From contig NZ_CP081006.1 of the NCBI RefSeq assembly GCF_022317005.1, forward strand, positions 1,674,001-1,738,000: a stretch of DNA of 64,000 nucleotides, given 5' to 3'. The position numbers were made by a program, and so were the translations under genes. This document shows positions 32,732 through 41,561 of this stretch, piece by piece. The stretch is from Mycobacterium sp. IDR2000157661. Lineage in GTDB: Bacteria; Actinomycetota; Actinomycetes; Mycobacteriales; Mycobacteriaceae. Position 1 is the stretch's first letter. Each line of letters opens with the position of its first letter. The notes under the pieces are model-generated. The model did not search any database and was not told where the DNA came from. It worked only from the letters and a program-made list of their open reading frames with translations.

Positions 32732-35700
32732 GCACCACAGGGCCAGGCGGACCGCGCCAACCGACCCCGCGGGTGGACCGCCCCATCCGGATGCCTCCTG
32801 CACCGCCCCGGCCCACCCGGCCCATGCCCACCGCCTACCCGCCACCGCCGCGCGGAGCACCGCGCCAGCCACCGCCGCGGTTGCGCCGCGGACCCGCGCC
32901 CCGCCGCGGCGCAGGACGACCGGAGTTGACCGACGCCGCGGTGGTGTCGCGGTCGTGGGGAATGGCAGTCGCCACGCTGGTCAGCAGGCTTACCGGCTTC
33001 GCGCGCATCGTGTTGCTCGCCACGATCCTGGGCGCCGCGTTGTCCAGTGCCTTCTCGGTGGCCTACCAGTTGCCGAACCTGATCGCCGCCTTGGTGCTGG
33101 AGGCGACATTCACGGCGATCTTCGTTCCGGTGCTGGCGCGCGCCGAACGCGACGACCCCGACAACGGCACCGCGTTCGTCCGCCGCCTGGTCACCCTCGC
33201 CACGACGTTGTTGCTGATGACGACCGCGCTGGCGGTGGCGTCGGCACCGCTGCTGGTGGGGCTGATGCTGGGCACCCATCCCGAGGTCAACCGCGACCTG
33301 ACGACCGCCTTCGCCTACCTGCTGCTGCCGCAGGTGCTGTTCTACGGGTTGTCGTCGGTGTTCATGGCAATCCTCAACACCCGCAACGTGTTCGGGCCGC
33401 CGGCGTGGGCGCCGGTGTGCAACAACCTGGTGGCCCTTGTCACGCTCGGCCTGTACGTCGCGGTGCCCGGCGAGCTCTCGGTCGATCCGGTGCAGATGGG
33501 CAACGCCAAGCTGCTGGTGCTGGGCATCGGGATGACGCTCGGCACGGTGACGCAGGTGCTGGTGCTGCTGGCGGCCATCCGGAGGGAACGCATCAGCCTG
33601 CGCCCGCTGTGGGGCGTCGACGACCGGATGAAGCAGTTCGGCGCGATGGCCGCCGCGATGGTGCTCTACGTGCTGATCAGCCAGATCGGCCTGATCGTCG
33701 GCAACCGAATCGCCGCAGGCGCAGCGGCTTCCGGACCGGCGATCTACAACTACACGTGGCTGGTGCTGATGCTGCCATTCGGCATGATCGGCGTGACGGT
33801 GCTGACGGTCGTGATGCCTCGGTTGAGCCGAAACGCCGCCGCCGACGACACCCCCGCCGTACTGGCCGACCTGTCGCTGGCCACCCGGCTGACGATGGTG
33901 ACCCTGATCCCGATCGTGGCGTTGATGACCGTGGGCGGGCCGGCCATCGGCGTCGCGCTGTTCGCCTACGGCAACTTCGGCCAGGTCGACGCCGCCTACC
34001 TCGGCATGGCGATCACCCTGTCGGCATTCACGTTGATTCCGTATGCCCTTGTGCTGCTTCAGCTTCGGGTGTTCTACGCCAGGCAGCAGCCGTGGACGCC
34101 GATCCTGTTGGTCGTCGTGATCACGACGGTGAAGATCATCGCCTCGCTGATCGCGCCGCTTGTCGCCGACGATCCCGAACTGGTCGCCGGTTACCTCGGC
34201 ACCGCCAACGGCCTCGGTTTCCTGGCCGGCGCGACGGTCGGTTACTTCCTGCTGCGCGCAAACCTCGACCCGCCCGACGGGCGGCTGATCAACCTGCAGG
34301 TGGTCCGCACCATCCTGGTGACCATCGCCGCGTCGCTCATCGCGGGCATGACCGCCCACGTGGCCGACCAGTTGCTCGGCCTCGAGGAGCTCACCCGTGA
34401 CTGGGGCGGCGCCGGGTCACTGCTGCGGTTGCTGGCACTCGGCTTGATCATGGTGCCGATCATCGCCGGGGTGTTGTTGGCCGCGAAGGTGCCCGATGCT
34501 CTGAGCGCGCTGGCGTGGGTGCAGCGGCGTCTCGGTCGGCGTCTCAGCCCGCGTCCGGGCTCGCACGCGTCGGTTGCCGCTCCGTCGCCGACGGCTCCCG
34601 ACCGCCCGCGGCCCCGAGAACCACTCACGTACCCTGATCAGAGCAATTCGTTCGCGTCAGGGCGGCGTCACAGCCCGCCGACCGTCCGGCGTGGACCCCC
34701 TGGCCCCGTTGCCGGGGAGCCGATGCCGAAAGGACCAGCGGTGAGCGACGAACCCGCAGGCGGCTCCGCGTCGAGTCCGGACAGCACCGCGACCACCAAA
34801 CTCCCGTTGCGGGGCAGCGACCCGGCCGGCACCTCGGGCACCGGCGAGGTGGCCGCCGACGACTTCCAGCCCGACGTGCCGGCGCCCGATCACGGGTCCG
34901 ACGAGAAGCCCGATGCTCGACCCGACGATCGAGGAACCTCCCGTATCCCGGTGTCGGGCCGGCCGCCCGCCGACTACGGCGGCGATCCCACCCGCGAGCC
35001 GCTGGCCTTCGACCCGCCCCAAGAACCGGCCATCGAAGCCGCCACCTCCGACGAGGACGTCCACCTCATCCCGGGGGCGGTCATCGGCGGCGGGCGCTAC
35101 CGGCTGCTGGTGTTCCACGGCGGGCCGCCCGCCCTGCAGTTCTGGCAGGCGTTGGACACCGCACTGGACCGCCAGGTCGCGCTGACGTTCATCGACCCCG
35201 ACAACACCCTGCCCGACGACGAGCTACGCGACATCCTGGCGCGCACGCAGAAGCTCAGCCGCATCGACATGCCCGGCATCGCCCGGGTGCTCGACGTGGC
35301 CAACACCGGCTCCGGCGGGCTCGTGGTCTCGGAGTGGATCCGCGGCGGGTCGCTGACCGAAGTGGCCGAGACGTCGCCCTCCCCCATCGGCGGCGCCAGG
35401 GCGATCCAGTCGCTGGCCGCCGCGGCCGAGGCCGCGCACCGGTCGGGCGTCGCGCTGTCCATCGACCACCCCAGCCGGGTGCGGGTGAGCATCGAGGGTG
35501 ACGTCGCACTGGCCTTTCCCGCCACCCTCAGCGGCGCAACCCCCGAAGACGACATCCGCGGCATCGGCGCCGCGCTGTACGCGCTGCTGGTCAACCGCTG
35601 GCCGCTGGAGGAGCCCGGCACACCCAGCGGGCTGGAGCCGGCCGAACTCGACGCCGCCGGCCAGGCGATCGAGCCGCGGGCGGTGGACCGCCACATTCCG

Positions 35701-36525
35701 TTCCAGATCTCGGCGGCCGCGGCCCGCGCGGTTCAGGAGGGCGGCGGCATCCGTAGCGCGCCGACCCTGCTGAACCTGTTGCAGCAGGCGACGGCGATCG
35801 CCGACCGCACCGAGCTGATCTCGCCTGTCGACGAGCCCGAGCGCGCCGCGCCGCGGGTCCGGGCGGCCACCGACGAGGACCCCGAGCTCCAGGCGCGCCG
35901 CCGCAAGGCCCTGATGATCGGGCTGGGCGTCGGCGGAGCCATCATCGTGGTCGCGTTGATCGCGCTGGCCACCGTGCTGAGCCGGATCTTCGGTGACGTC
36001 GGCGACGGCCTCGGCGGCGACCAGCTGGGGCTGAACGCGCCGACGACGTCCGAGTCGGCCGACGGGGCGGTCGGCAACGTCGTGCAACCCGTTGAAGCCA
36101 CAGTCTTCTCCCCCGAGGGTGGCGCCGATGCGCCCGCGCTGGCGCCGCTGGCGATCGACGGCGACGACACCACGGTGTGGCCGATCGACACCTATACCGA
36201 TCCGGTGCCGTTCCCCAACTTCAAGAACGGCGTCGGGCTGATGCTGGAACTGCCGCAACCGACCACGGTCGGTGAGGTGGACATCGACCTGAACAGCGCT
36301 GGCACCGCGGTGGAGATCCGCTCGGCGAGTACCCCGACGCCGTCGTCGCTGGAGGACACCACCGTGCTCACGCCTACTACCCAGCTGCAGCCCGGCGAGA
36401 ACACCGTCAAGGTCGACGCCGCCGCGCCGACGTCCAACCTGCTGGTGTGGGTGTCCACACTGGGCCAGGTCGACGGCGCGAGCCGCTCCGACATCGCCGA
36501 GATCACGGTGCGGGCCGCGTCCTAG
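32728..36525 (+). CDS. murJ: MurJ lipid II flippase with pseudokinase and C-terminal extracellular domain
   Basis: A 1265-residue mycobacterial MviN. A Pro-rich N-tail is followed by a MurJ-type flippase domain of about 14 helices (residues 75-595) that moves lipid II across the membrane. A disordered cytoplasmic linker leads to a kinase-like domain at about 780-1040. There the usual catalytic lysine position reads VALT, and the HRD and DFG motifs are missing (SIDHPSRVRV, GDVALAF), so it is a pseudokinase. One helix (about 1068-1090) precedes an extracellular beta domain. In M. tuberculosis, phosphorylation of this domain by PknB recruits FhaA. The GTG overlaps the previous stop by 4 nt. Confidence 0.96.
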   Translation: MSTTGPGGPRQPTPRVDRPIRMPPAPPRPTRPMPTAYPPPPRGAPRQPPPRLRRGPAPRRGAGRPELTDAAVVSRSWGMAVATLVSRLTGFARIVLLATILGAALSSAFSVAYQLPNLIAALVLEATFTAIFVPVLARAERDDPDNGTAFVRRLVTLATTLLLMTTALAVASAPLLVGLMLGTHPEVNRDLTTAFAYLLLPQVLFYGLSSVFMAILNTRNVFGPPAWAPVCNNLVALVTLGLYVAVPGELSVDPVQMGNAKLLVLGIGMTLGTVTQVLVLLAAIRRERISLRPLWGVDDRMKQFGAMAAAMVLYVLISQIGLIVGNRIAAGAAASGPAIYNYTWLVLMLPFGMIGVTVLTVVMPRLSRNAAADDTPAVLADLSLATRLTMVTLIPIVALMTVGGPAIGVALFAYGNFGQVDAAYLGMAITLSAFTLIPYALVLLQLRVFYARQQPWTPILLVVVITTVKIIASLIAPLVADDPELVAGYLGTANGLGFLAGATVGYFLLRANLDPPDGRLINLQVVRTILVTIAASLIAGMTAHVADQLLGLEELTRDWGGAGSLLRLLALGLIMVPIIAGVLLAAKVPDALSALAWVQRRLGRRLSPRPGSHASVAAPSPTAPDRPRPREPLTYPDQSNSFASGRRHSPPTVRRGPPGPVAGEPMPKGPAVSDEPAGGSASSPDSTATTKLPLRGSDPAGTSGTGEVAADDFQPDVPAPDHGSDEKPDARPDDRGTSRIPVSGRPPADYGGDPTREPLAFDPPQEPAIEAATSDEDVHLIPGAVIGGGRYRLLVFHGGPPALQFWQALDTALDRQVALTFIDPDNTLPDDELRDILARTQKLSRIDMPGIARVLDVANTGSGGLVVSEWIRGGSLTEVAETSPSPIGGARAIQSLAAAAEAAHRSGVALSIDHPSRVRVSIEGDVALAFPATLSGATPEDDIRGIGAALYALLVNRWPLEEPGTPSGLEPAELDAAGQAIEPRAVDRHIPFQISAAAARAVQEGGGIRSAPTLLNLLQQATAIADRTELISPVDEPERAAPRVRAATDEDPELQARRRKALMIGLGVGGAIIVVALIALATVLSRIFGDVGDGLGGDQLGLNAPTTSESADGAVGNVVQPVEATVFSPEGGADAPALAPLAIDGDDTTVWPIDTYTDPVPFPNFKNGVGLMLELPQPTTVGEVDIDLNSAGTAVEIRSASTPTPSSLEDTTVLTPTTQLQPGENTVKVDAAAPTSNLLVWVSTLGQVDGASRSDIAEITVRAAS

Positions 36526-36587
36526 CGGGTGCGGCGGTCCATCCCCAGCCGCCGGAATATGTGTCGGGACAGGTCCGCGCGGCAGCT

Positions 36588-36593
36588 TAATGT
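36588..36593 (+). promoter_or_regulatory. -10 element of sigM (leaderless)
   Basis: TAATGT ends 6 nt before the GTG at 36600. An ECF-type promoter was not found in this gap. Confidence 0.4.
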
Positions 36594-36599
36594 TCGGCT

Positions 36600-37175
36600 G
36601 TGGGCACCTTTGAGGCCGAGCGGCAGCGCAGTGACGCGGAGTTGCTCGCCGCGCACATCGCAGGCGACCGGTACGCCTTCGAGGAGCTGTTCTACCGGCA
36701 CCACCGCCAGCTGTACCGGCTCGCCCGCATCACCAGCCACAACCCCGAGGACGCCGCCGACGCGCTGCAGGATGCGATGCTCAAGGCGCACTGCAAGGCA
36801 CCGGCGTTTCGGCACGATTCGGCGGTCAGCAGCTGGCTGTACCGCATTGTGGTAAACGCGTGCCTGGACCGATTGCGGCGCAACAAGATTCGCCCCACCG
36901 AGGCGTTGCCCGCATCCGAGGCGTGTCCGATCGGCGACCCTGCCCCGCAGGTCGACACCGCGATCGTCGTCGAACGCGCGTTGATGCGGCTGCCCATCGA
37001 GCAGCGGGCGGCGGTGGTGGCCGTCGACATGCAGGGCTACTCGGTCGCCGAGACGGCGCGCATGCTCGGCATCCCCGCGGGCACGGTCAAGAGCCGCTGC
37101 TCGCGGGCCAGGGCCCGGCTCGCCGAGGCGCTGGACTTCCTGGACCTCGGGGCCGCTGCGGGCAATCGCGATTGA
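36600..37175 (+). CDS. sigM: ECF RNA polymerase sigma factor SigM
   Basis: A 191-residue ECF sigma factor. Region 2 spans about residues 25-90 (FEELFYRHHRQLYRLARITSHNPEDAADALQDAMLKA), and region 4 with its helix-turn-helix spans about 125-178 (GYSVAETARMLGIPAGTVKSRCSRARARL). It corresponds to Rv3911 by order. The GTG at 36600 begins MGTFEAERQRSDAELL. The anti-sigma gene follows, with an ECF-type promoter between the two. Confidence 0.95.
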   Translation: MGTFEAERQRSDAELLAAHIAGDRYAFEELFYRHHRQLYRLARITSHNPEDAADALQDAMLKAHCKAPAFRHDSAVSSWLYRIVVNACLDRLRRNKIRPTEALPASEACPIGDPAPQVDTAIVVERALMRLPIEQRAAVVAVDMQGYSVAETARMLGIPAGTVKSRCSRARARLAEALDFLDLGAAAGNRD

Positions 37176-37181
37176 ACCGGT

Positions 37182-37208
37182 GGAACCGGGCCGGCCTGCC
37201 GACCGTCC
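37182..37208 (+). promoter_or_regulatory. ECF-type promoter between sigM and its anti-sigma gene
   Basis: GGAACC (37182-37187), a 16-nt spacer and CGTCC (37204-37208) match the general ECF promoter pattern GGAAC-N16/17-CGTC. Transcription would begin near 37215 and give a short leader to the ATG at 37237. Use by SigM itself is inferred. Confidence 0.5.
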
Positions 37209-37236
37209 AACGCTTCGTGGTGGAAACTGGCTAGCG

Positions 37237-37842
37237 ATGGACACCGACGACGGCGCGGATCCGGCGACCGAACGGGTCCGCCGGGAGCTGGCGCTTCTCG
37301 GGCGAGACGGACGGTCCGCGCCAGCGGTCCCCGCGGAGGTCACGGCGCGCATCGGCGCCACGTTGCGTGGCGCGCCGCCCGCGCACTCCATGCCGCGGCC
37401 GCGGCTGCGCCGTCGTCAGCTGCTCGGCCTGCTCATCGGGCTGGCTGCGGCGCTGGCCGGGGTGGTGGTCGGGGCGTCGATGCTGGCTCACGGGCCGTCC
37501 TCCCGGTTCCCTGCCGGTCCGACGGCTCACAGCATCACCGTTTCCCAGCCGGCCGCGCCGTTCCCGCTCACTGAGCCCGACATCACCGCCCTGCTGACCA
37601 CCGCGCCCGCCTACGGGCCGCTGTCCGACGAGGCTCGGCGCCGGGCCTGCCTGGCCGGGCTCGGCTACCCGCCGGCCACGCCGCTGCTGGGCGCCCGGCC
37701 CATCGCCGGTGCCGGCCCGGCCGGTGTCGTGCTGGTGCTGCCGGGGAACTCGCCCGAGACCGTCACCGCGCTGCTGGTGTCGCCGGACTGCGGCGCGGGT
37801 CACAGCGGGTCATCAGCCGAAACCGAGGTGGCGCGACCGTAG
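37237..37842 (+). CDS. rsmA: Anti-sigma-M factor, short N-terminus
   Basis: A 201-residue single-pass membrane protein next to sigM (Rv3912 position). The cytoplasmic part is about 60 residues (MDTDDGADPATERVRRELALLGRDG…), then a helix at about 64-85 (LLGLLIGLAAALAGVVVGASML) and an extracytoplasmic domain with two cysteines. The external domain resembles the M. tuberculosis protein (HSITVSQPAAPFPLTEPDITALL, CLAGLGYPPATPLLGARPI). The cytoplasmic, sigma-binding part is shorter than the form I remember. A GTG at 37180, 4 nt after sigM, is an alternative start that would add 19 residues. Confidence 0.8.
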   Translation: MDTDDGADPATERVRRELALLGRDGRSAPAVPAEVTARIGATLRGAPPAHSMPRPRLRRRQLLGLLIGLAAALAGVVVGASMLAHGPSSRFPAGPTAHSITVSQPAAPFPLTEPDITALLTTAPAYGPLSDEARRRACLAGLGYPPATPLLGARPIAGAGPAGVVLVLPGNSPETVTALLVSPDCGAGHSGSSAETEVARP

Positions 37843-37883
37843 TCTGACGGACGGTGCGCTCCGGGGACGTCCGGGAGCATCGC

Positions 37884-37910
37884 GGGAACATCACTGCCTA
37901 GGCTGGTGTT
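37884..37910 (+). promoter_or_regulatory. SigH-type promoter upstream of trxB
   Basis: GGGAACA (37884-37890), a 16-nt spacer and TGTT (37907-37910) resemble the mycobacterial SigH consensus GGGAAYA-N16/17-CGTT, with one base different in the -10 element. Thioredoxin genes are known SigH targets in M. tuberculosis. Confidence 0.5.
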
Positions 37911-37947
37911 TGTACCCGTGCCGACCACCATCGGCAGAAAGGCGCTC

Positions 37948-38919
37948 ATGACCACCACCTCACCGGTTCATGACCTGATCATCATCGGCTCCGGCCCGGC
38001 CGGATACACCGCGGCGATCTACGCCGCCCGGGCCCAACTGACCCCGCTGGTCTTCGAGGGCACCCAGTTCGGCGGCGCGCTGATGACCACCACCGAAGTG
38101 GAGAACTTCCCGGGCTTCCGCAACGGCATCACCGGCCCCGAGCTGATGGACGAGATGCGCGAGCAGGCGCTGCGCTTCGGCGCCGATCTGCGCATGGAGG
38201 ACGTCGACGCCGTCTCGCTGGACGGCCCGGTCAAGACCGTCACCGTCGGCGGGGAAACCTACCGGGCGCGCGCGGTCATCCTGGCGATGGGCGCGGCGGC
38301 GCGCCACCTCGGCGTGCCGGGTGAGGACACGCTGCTGGGCATGGGCGTGAGCACGTGCGCCACCTGCGACGGCTTCTTCTTCCGCGACGAGGACATCATC
38401 GTCGTCGGCGGTGGCGACTCCGCGATGGAGGAGGCCATCTTCCTCACCCGCTTCGCGCGCAGCGTCACGCTGGTGCACCGTCGCGCGGAGTTCCGTGCCT
38501 CGCGGATCATGCTGGAACGCGCCAGGGCCAACGAGAAGATCACGTTCCTCACCGACACCGAGGTCGTCGAGATCGAGGGCAGCCCCAAGGTCAGCGGAGT
38601 TCGGTTGCGCAACAACGTCACCGGTGAGGAGTCGAAGATGGCCGTGACCGGTGTCTTCGTCGCGGTGGGCCACGATCCGCGTTCTGAACTGGTGCGCGAC
38701 CAGGTCGAGGTCGACGCCGACGGGTACGTGTTGGTACAGGCCGGGACCACCAGCACGTCGATCGAAGGTGTCTTCGCCGCAGGCGATCTCGTCGACCGCG
38801 TCTACCGCCAGGCCATCACGGCTGCGGGCACCGGCTGTTCGGCGTCCATCGACGCCGAGCGTTGGCTGGCCGAAATCGGTTCCGGCCCAAGCGATGAAGA
38901 GGCATCCGCCCCCGTCTGA
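37948..38919 (+). CDS. trxB: Thioredoxin reductase
   Basis: FAD-dependent enzyme that reduces thioredoxin with NADPH. The 323-residue protein has the FAD motif [19 protein letters not shown], the redox pair CATC (Cys137, Cys140) and the NADPH motif [14 protein letters not shown], with arginines in [39 protein letters not shown] near the end is the second FAD contact. The ATG at 37948 lies 7 nt after an AGAAAGG site. trxA follows after 14 nt. Confidence 0.97.
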   Translation: MTTTSPVHDLIIIGSGPAGYTAAIYAARAQLTPLVFEGTQFGGALMTTTEVENFPGFRNGITGPELMDEMREQALRFGADLRMEDVDAVSLDGPVKTVTVGGETYRARAVILAMGAAARHLGVPGEDTLLGMGVSTCATCDGFFFRDEDIIVVGGGDSAMEEAIFLTRFARSVTLVHRRAEFRASRIMLERARANEKITFLTDTEVVEIEGSPKVSGVRLRNNVTGEESKMAVTGVFVAVGHDPRSELVRDQVEVDADGYVLVQAGTTSTSIEGVFAAGDLVDRVYRQAITAAGTGCSASIDAERWLAEIGSGPSDEEASAPV

Positions 38920-38933
38920 CAGGAGCAATCATT

Positions 38934-39269
38934 ATGGCTGACGCCACCACACAAACCGTCGCCGTGACCGACGACTCGTTCTCGGCCGACGTGCTGTCCA
39001 GCAGCACACCGGTACTCGTGGACTTCTGGGCCACGTGGTGCGGTCCGTGCAAGATGATCGCCCCGGTGCTCGAGGAGATCGCCGCCGAGAAGGCCGGGCA
39101 GTTGACGGTCGCCAAGCTCGACGTGGACGCCAATCCCGCCACGGCGCGCGACTTCCAGGTCGTGTCGATCCCAACGCTCATCGTCTTCAAGGACGGCGCG
39201 CCGGTCAAGCGCATCGTGGGCGCGAAGGGCAAGGCTGCGCTGCTGCGCGAGCTCGGCGACGTCGTCTAG
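38934..39269 (+). CDS. trxA: Thioredoxin
   Basis: Small dithiol protein that reduces protein disulfides, recycled by the reductase encoded just upstream. The 111 residues carry the WCGPCK active site (Cys36, Cys39), the cis-proline segment [11 protein letters not shown] and the usual length. AGGAGC precedes the ATG. It corresponds to TrxC of M. tuberculosis. Confidence 0.97.
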   Translation: MADATTQTVAVTDDSFSADVLSSSTPVLVDFWATWCGPCKMIAPVLEEIAAEKAGQLTVAKLDVDANPATARDFQVVSIPTLIVFKDGAPVKRIVGAKGKAALLRELGDVV

Positions 39270-39411
39270 GCGTCCTTTCGCTCCCCCATTCGGCGCGCGG
39301 ACACCGGCCTGGGGTTTTCTTGAATGAGCGCGTCGTCTGCGACAATCGTGCGAGCCTGTCAGTAGCGTCAGCGCCGTCGCACAGCTGACCACCGTGTCCG
39401 AAAGGCCGCAT

Positions 39412-40608
39412 ATGTCCAGTCTGCGTCGCGGTGACCGCGGAGGTGCGGTCACCGAGATCAGGGCTGCGCTGGCCGCTCTGGGCATGCTCGCCGACCCCGA
39501 CGAGGAGCTCACCACCGGAAAGCACGTCGCGGTGGACGCCTTCGACGACGAACTCGACCATGCAGTCCGCGCCTTCCAACAGCACCGCGGTCTGCTCGTC
39601 GACGGGATCGTCGGGGAGGCGACCTACCGCGCGCTCAAGGAGGCCTCGTACCGCCTCGGCGCGCGCACGTTGAGCCATCACTTCGGTGCGCCGATGTTCG
39701 GCGACGACGTGGCCACTCTGCAAGCGCGGCTGCAGGACCTCGGGTTCTACACCGGCCTCGTCGACGGCCACTTCGGTCTGACCACCCACAACGCGCTGAT
39801 GTCGTACCAGCGCGAGTACGGCCTGTACCCGGATGGGATCTGCGGGCCGGAGACGTTGCGCTCGTTGTACTTTCTGGGCTCCCGCGTGACCGGCGGCTCG
39901 CCGCACGCGATCCGGGAGGAGGAGCTGGTCCGCACCTCCGGCCCTCGGCTATCCGGCAAGCGCATCATCATCGACCCGGGCCGCGGAGGCGACGACCACG
40001 GCTTGATCATGCAGGGCCCTGGCGGCCCGATCAGCGAGTCGGACATTCTGTGGGACTTGGCCAGTCGGCTCGAGGGTCGTATGACCGCGATCGGTATGGA
40101 GACGTTCCTGTCGCATCCGGCCAACCGCGCACCGTCTGACGCCGAACGCGCCGCGACCGCCAACACCGTCGGCGCCGACCTGATGATCAGCCTTCGTTGC
40201 GCCGCCCAGGCCAGTCCGGCCGCCAACGGCGTGGCGTCGTTCCACTTCGGCAACTCGCACGGTTCGGTCTCAACCATCGGGCGCAATCTGGCCGACTTCA
40301 TCCAGCGAGAAGTCGTGGCGCGCACCGGTTTACGCGACTGCCGGACACACGGGCGCACCTGGGATCTGCTGCGGTTGACCCGGATGGCCACCGTACAGGT
40401 CGACGTCGGCTACATCACCAACCCGCGTGACCGCGCCATGTTGGTTTCCACCCACACCCGCGACTCGGTCGCCGAGGGCATCCTGGCAGCGGTCAAGCGG
40501 CTCTATCTGCTCGGCAAGAACGACCGGCCCACAGGAACTTTCACGTTCGCCGAGCTGTTGGCCCACGAGCTGTCGGTGGAACAGGCCGGCCGGGTCAGCC
40601 CTTCGTAA
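39412..40608 (+). CDS. cwlM: CwlM, amidase-like regulator of peptidoglycan synthesis
   Basis: A 398-residue cytoplasmic protein with two peptidoglycan-binding-type domains (about residues 8-60 and 85-150) and an Amidase_3-like domain (about 180-365). In mycobacteria, CwlM phosphorylated by PknB activates MurA. The first zinc-ligand motif of active amidases (DPGHGG) reads DPGRGG here, which fits a regulator with lost catalysis. The ATG at 39412 has GAAAGG 7 nt upstream; an earlier GTG at 39394 is less likely. Its stop codon abuts the stop of the converging GNAT-like gene. Confidence 0.93.
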   Translation: MSSLRRGDRGGAVTEIRAALAALGMLADPDEELTTGKHVAVDAFDDELDHAVRAFQQHRGLLVDGIVGEATYRALKEASYRLGARTLSHHFGAPMFGDDVATLQARLQDLGFYTGLVDGHFGLTTHNALMSYQREYGLYPDGICGPETLRSLYFLGSRVTGGSPHAIREEELVRTSGPRLSGKRIIIDPGRGGDDHGLIMQGPGGPISESDILWDLASRLEGRMTAIGMETFLSHPANRAPSDAERAATANTVGADLMISLRCAAQASPAANGVASFHFGNSHGSVSTIGRNLADFIQREVVARTGLRDCRTHGRTWDLLRLTRMATVQVDVGYITNPRDRAMLVSTHTRDSVAEGILAAVKRLYLLGKNDRPTGTFTFAELLAHELSVEQAGRVSPS

Positions 40609-41355
40609 TCACCGGTAGGGGCTTGCGCCCGCTCCCACCGGCTGCTGCAGCTGCGCGGCCTCCAACAACCGCTCCAGCGCCGCTTCCACATCCGCCTTCC
40701 AGCCCAGCCCCTGTTCGAGCTCGAGCCGCAGCCGCGGGAAGTAGCGGTGCTGTGCCACCACGACGAAGCCCGAGTCACGCAGCAGATCGGCGTCGAGCGT
40801 GCACTGCTCGACCGAACAATCCCCCAGCACCTCGACGACGGGTCGCAGGGCCGGCGTCATCACGCCCGGCTCGTGCAGTTCACTGACCTCGGCGGTGTGC
40901 CCGAAGGCCTCCAGTGCGCGCGCACCGCGGCGCACCAGATCGCCGACGACCGCTGCGATCAAGCTGCGCGGGATCCCCTCGGCGTCCGCGCCGGACTCCA
41001 CCCCGAGCGAGGTGAGCAACACGGCGTCGGCGCTCACCGGCGCGGTCGGAAAGTGCCGGGCGCGCGGCACTGCGCCCGGTGGCGCATAGAAGGCGTAGCC
41101 GAGGCAGGCCTCGTCACCGGTGAGCACCCCGAGCTCGCCGTCGACATCGGGTGGGCACTGCACCGCGAGCTGTCCGCACGAGCCCCACTCGAGCATGACC
41201 ATCGACAGCCACGCTTCCTTCTCGAACTCGGGGTCGGACAGCTGGTCGTCGGCGGCCAGAGTGAGCGGATCGACCTCCCAGTACACGCACCGCCGGGCGT
41301 GCTTGGGCAGCTGCTCGAACGCCTCGAGCCGCAGGGGCGTGATTCGTGCCGACAC
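40609..41355 (-). CDS. GNAT-like protein of the Rv3916c family
   Basis: A 248-residue protein conserved between cwlM and parB in mycobacteria. It starts VSARITPLRLEAFEQLPKHARRCVYWEVDP and ends in an acidic/helical tail. The middle (CLGYAFYAPPGAVPRARHFP and DAVLLTSLGVESGADAEGIPRSLIAAVVGDLVRRGARALEAFG) fits a GNAT acetyltransferase fold, in which the second segment would bind the pyrophosphate. Substrate unknown. The GTG at 41355 overlaps the stop of a 10-codon upstream reading frame. Confidence 0.82.
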   Translation of the reverse strand: MSARITPLRLEAFEQLPKHARRCVYWEVDPLTLAADDQLSDPEFEKEAWLSMVMLEWGSCGQLAVQCPPDVDGELGVLTGDEACLGYAFYAPPGAVPRARHFPTAPVSADAVLLTSLGVESGADAEGIPRSLIAAVVGDLVRRGARALEAFGHTAEVSELHEPGVMTPALRPVVEVLGDCSVEQCTLDADLLRDSGFVVVAQHRYFPRLRLELEQGLGWKADVEAALERLLEAAQLQQPVGAGASPYR

Positions 41356-41387
41356 TAGACTCCCCGGGTCCTGCGCGATGCGGACAT
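41355..41387 (-). CDS. Candidate 10-codon upstream ORF of the GNAT-like gene
   Basis: ATG at 41387 opens MSASRRTRGV and ends in TAG at 41357-41355, whose G is the first base of the next start codon (TAGTG). GGAGGGG lies 9 nt before the ATG, stronger than the site before the main gene. Four of ten residues are basic. It may set translation of the main gene by re-initiation. A -10 element TATCCT is at 41404-41409. Confidence 0.45.
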   Translation of the reverse strand: MSASRRTRGV

Positions 41388-41561
41388 GCGCGGTTGCCCC
41401 TCCAGGATAGAAGGCCGCGGCGGAGCCGGCCTCCTTTCCGTCCGCACACCCCCGCCCGCGCGGAGCGAGTACGAAAGTCGTTGCCACACAGCAGTTTTCT
41501 TTCTGGTCGGCGGACGGAGCGGGCCCGGTGTCACAGTGACGTAATTACCGCGTGTCGTCGG

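Noticed and set aside
36526..36599. ECF-type promoter directly upstream of sigM
   Set aside because: GGAATA is present, but no matching -10 element is found at 16-18 nt, so only the TAATGT element is reported.
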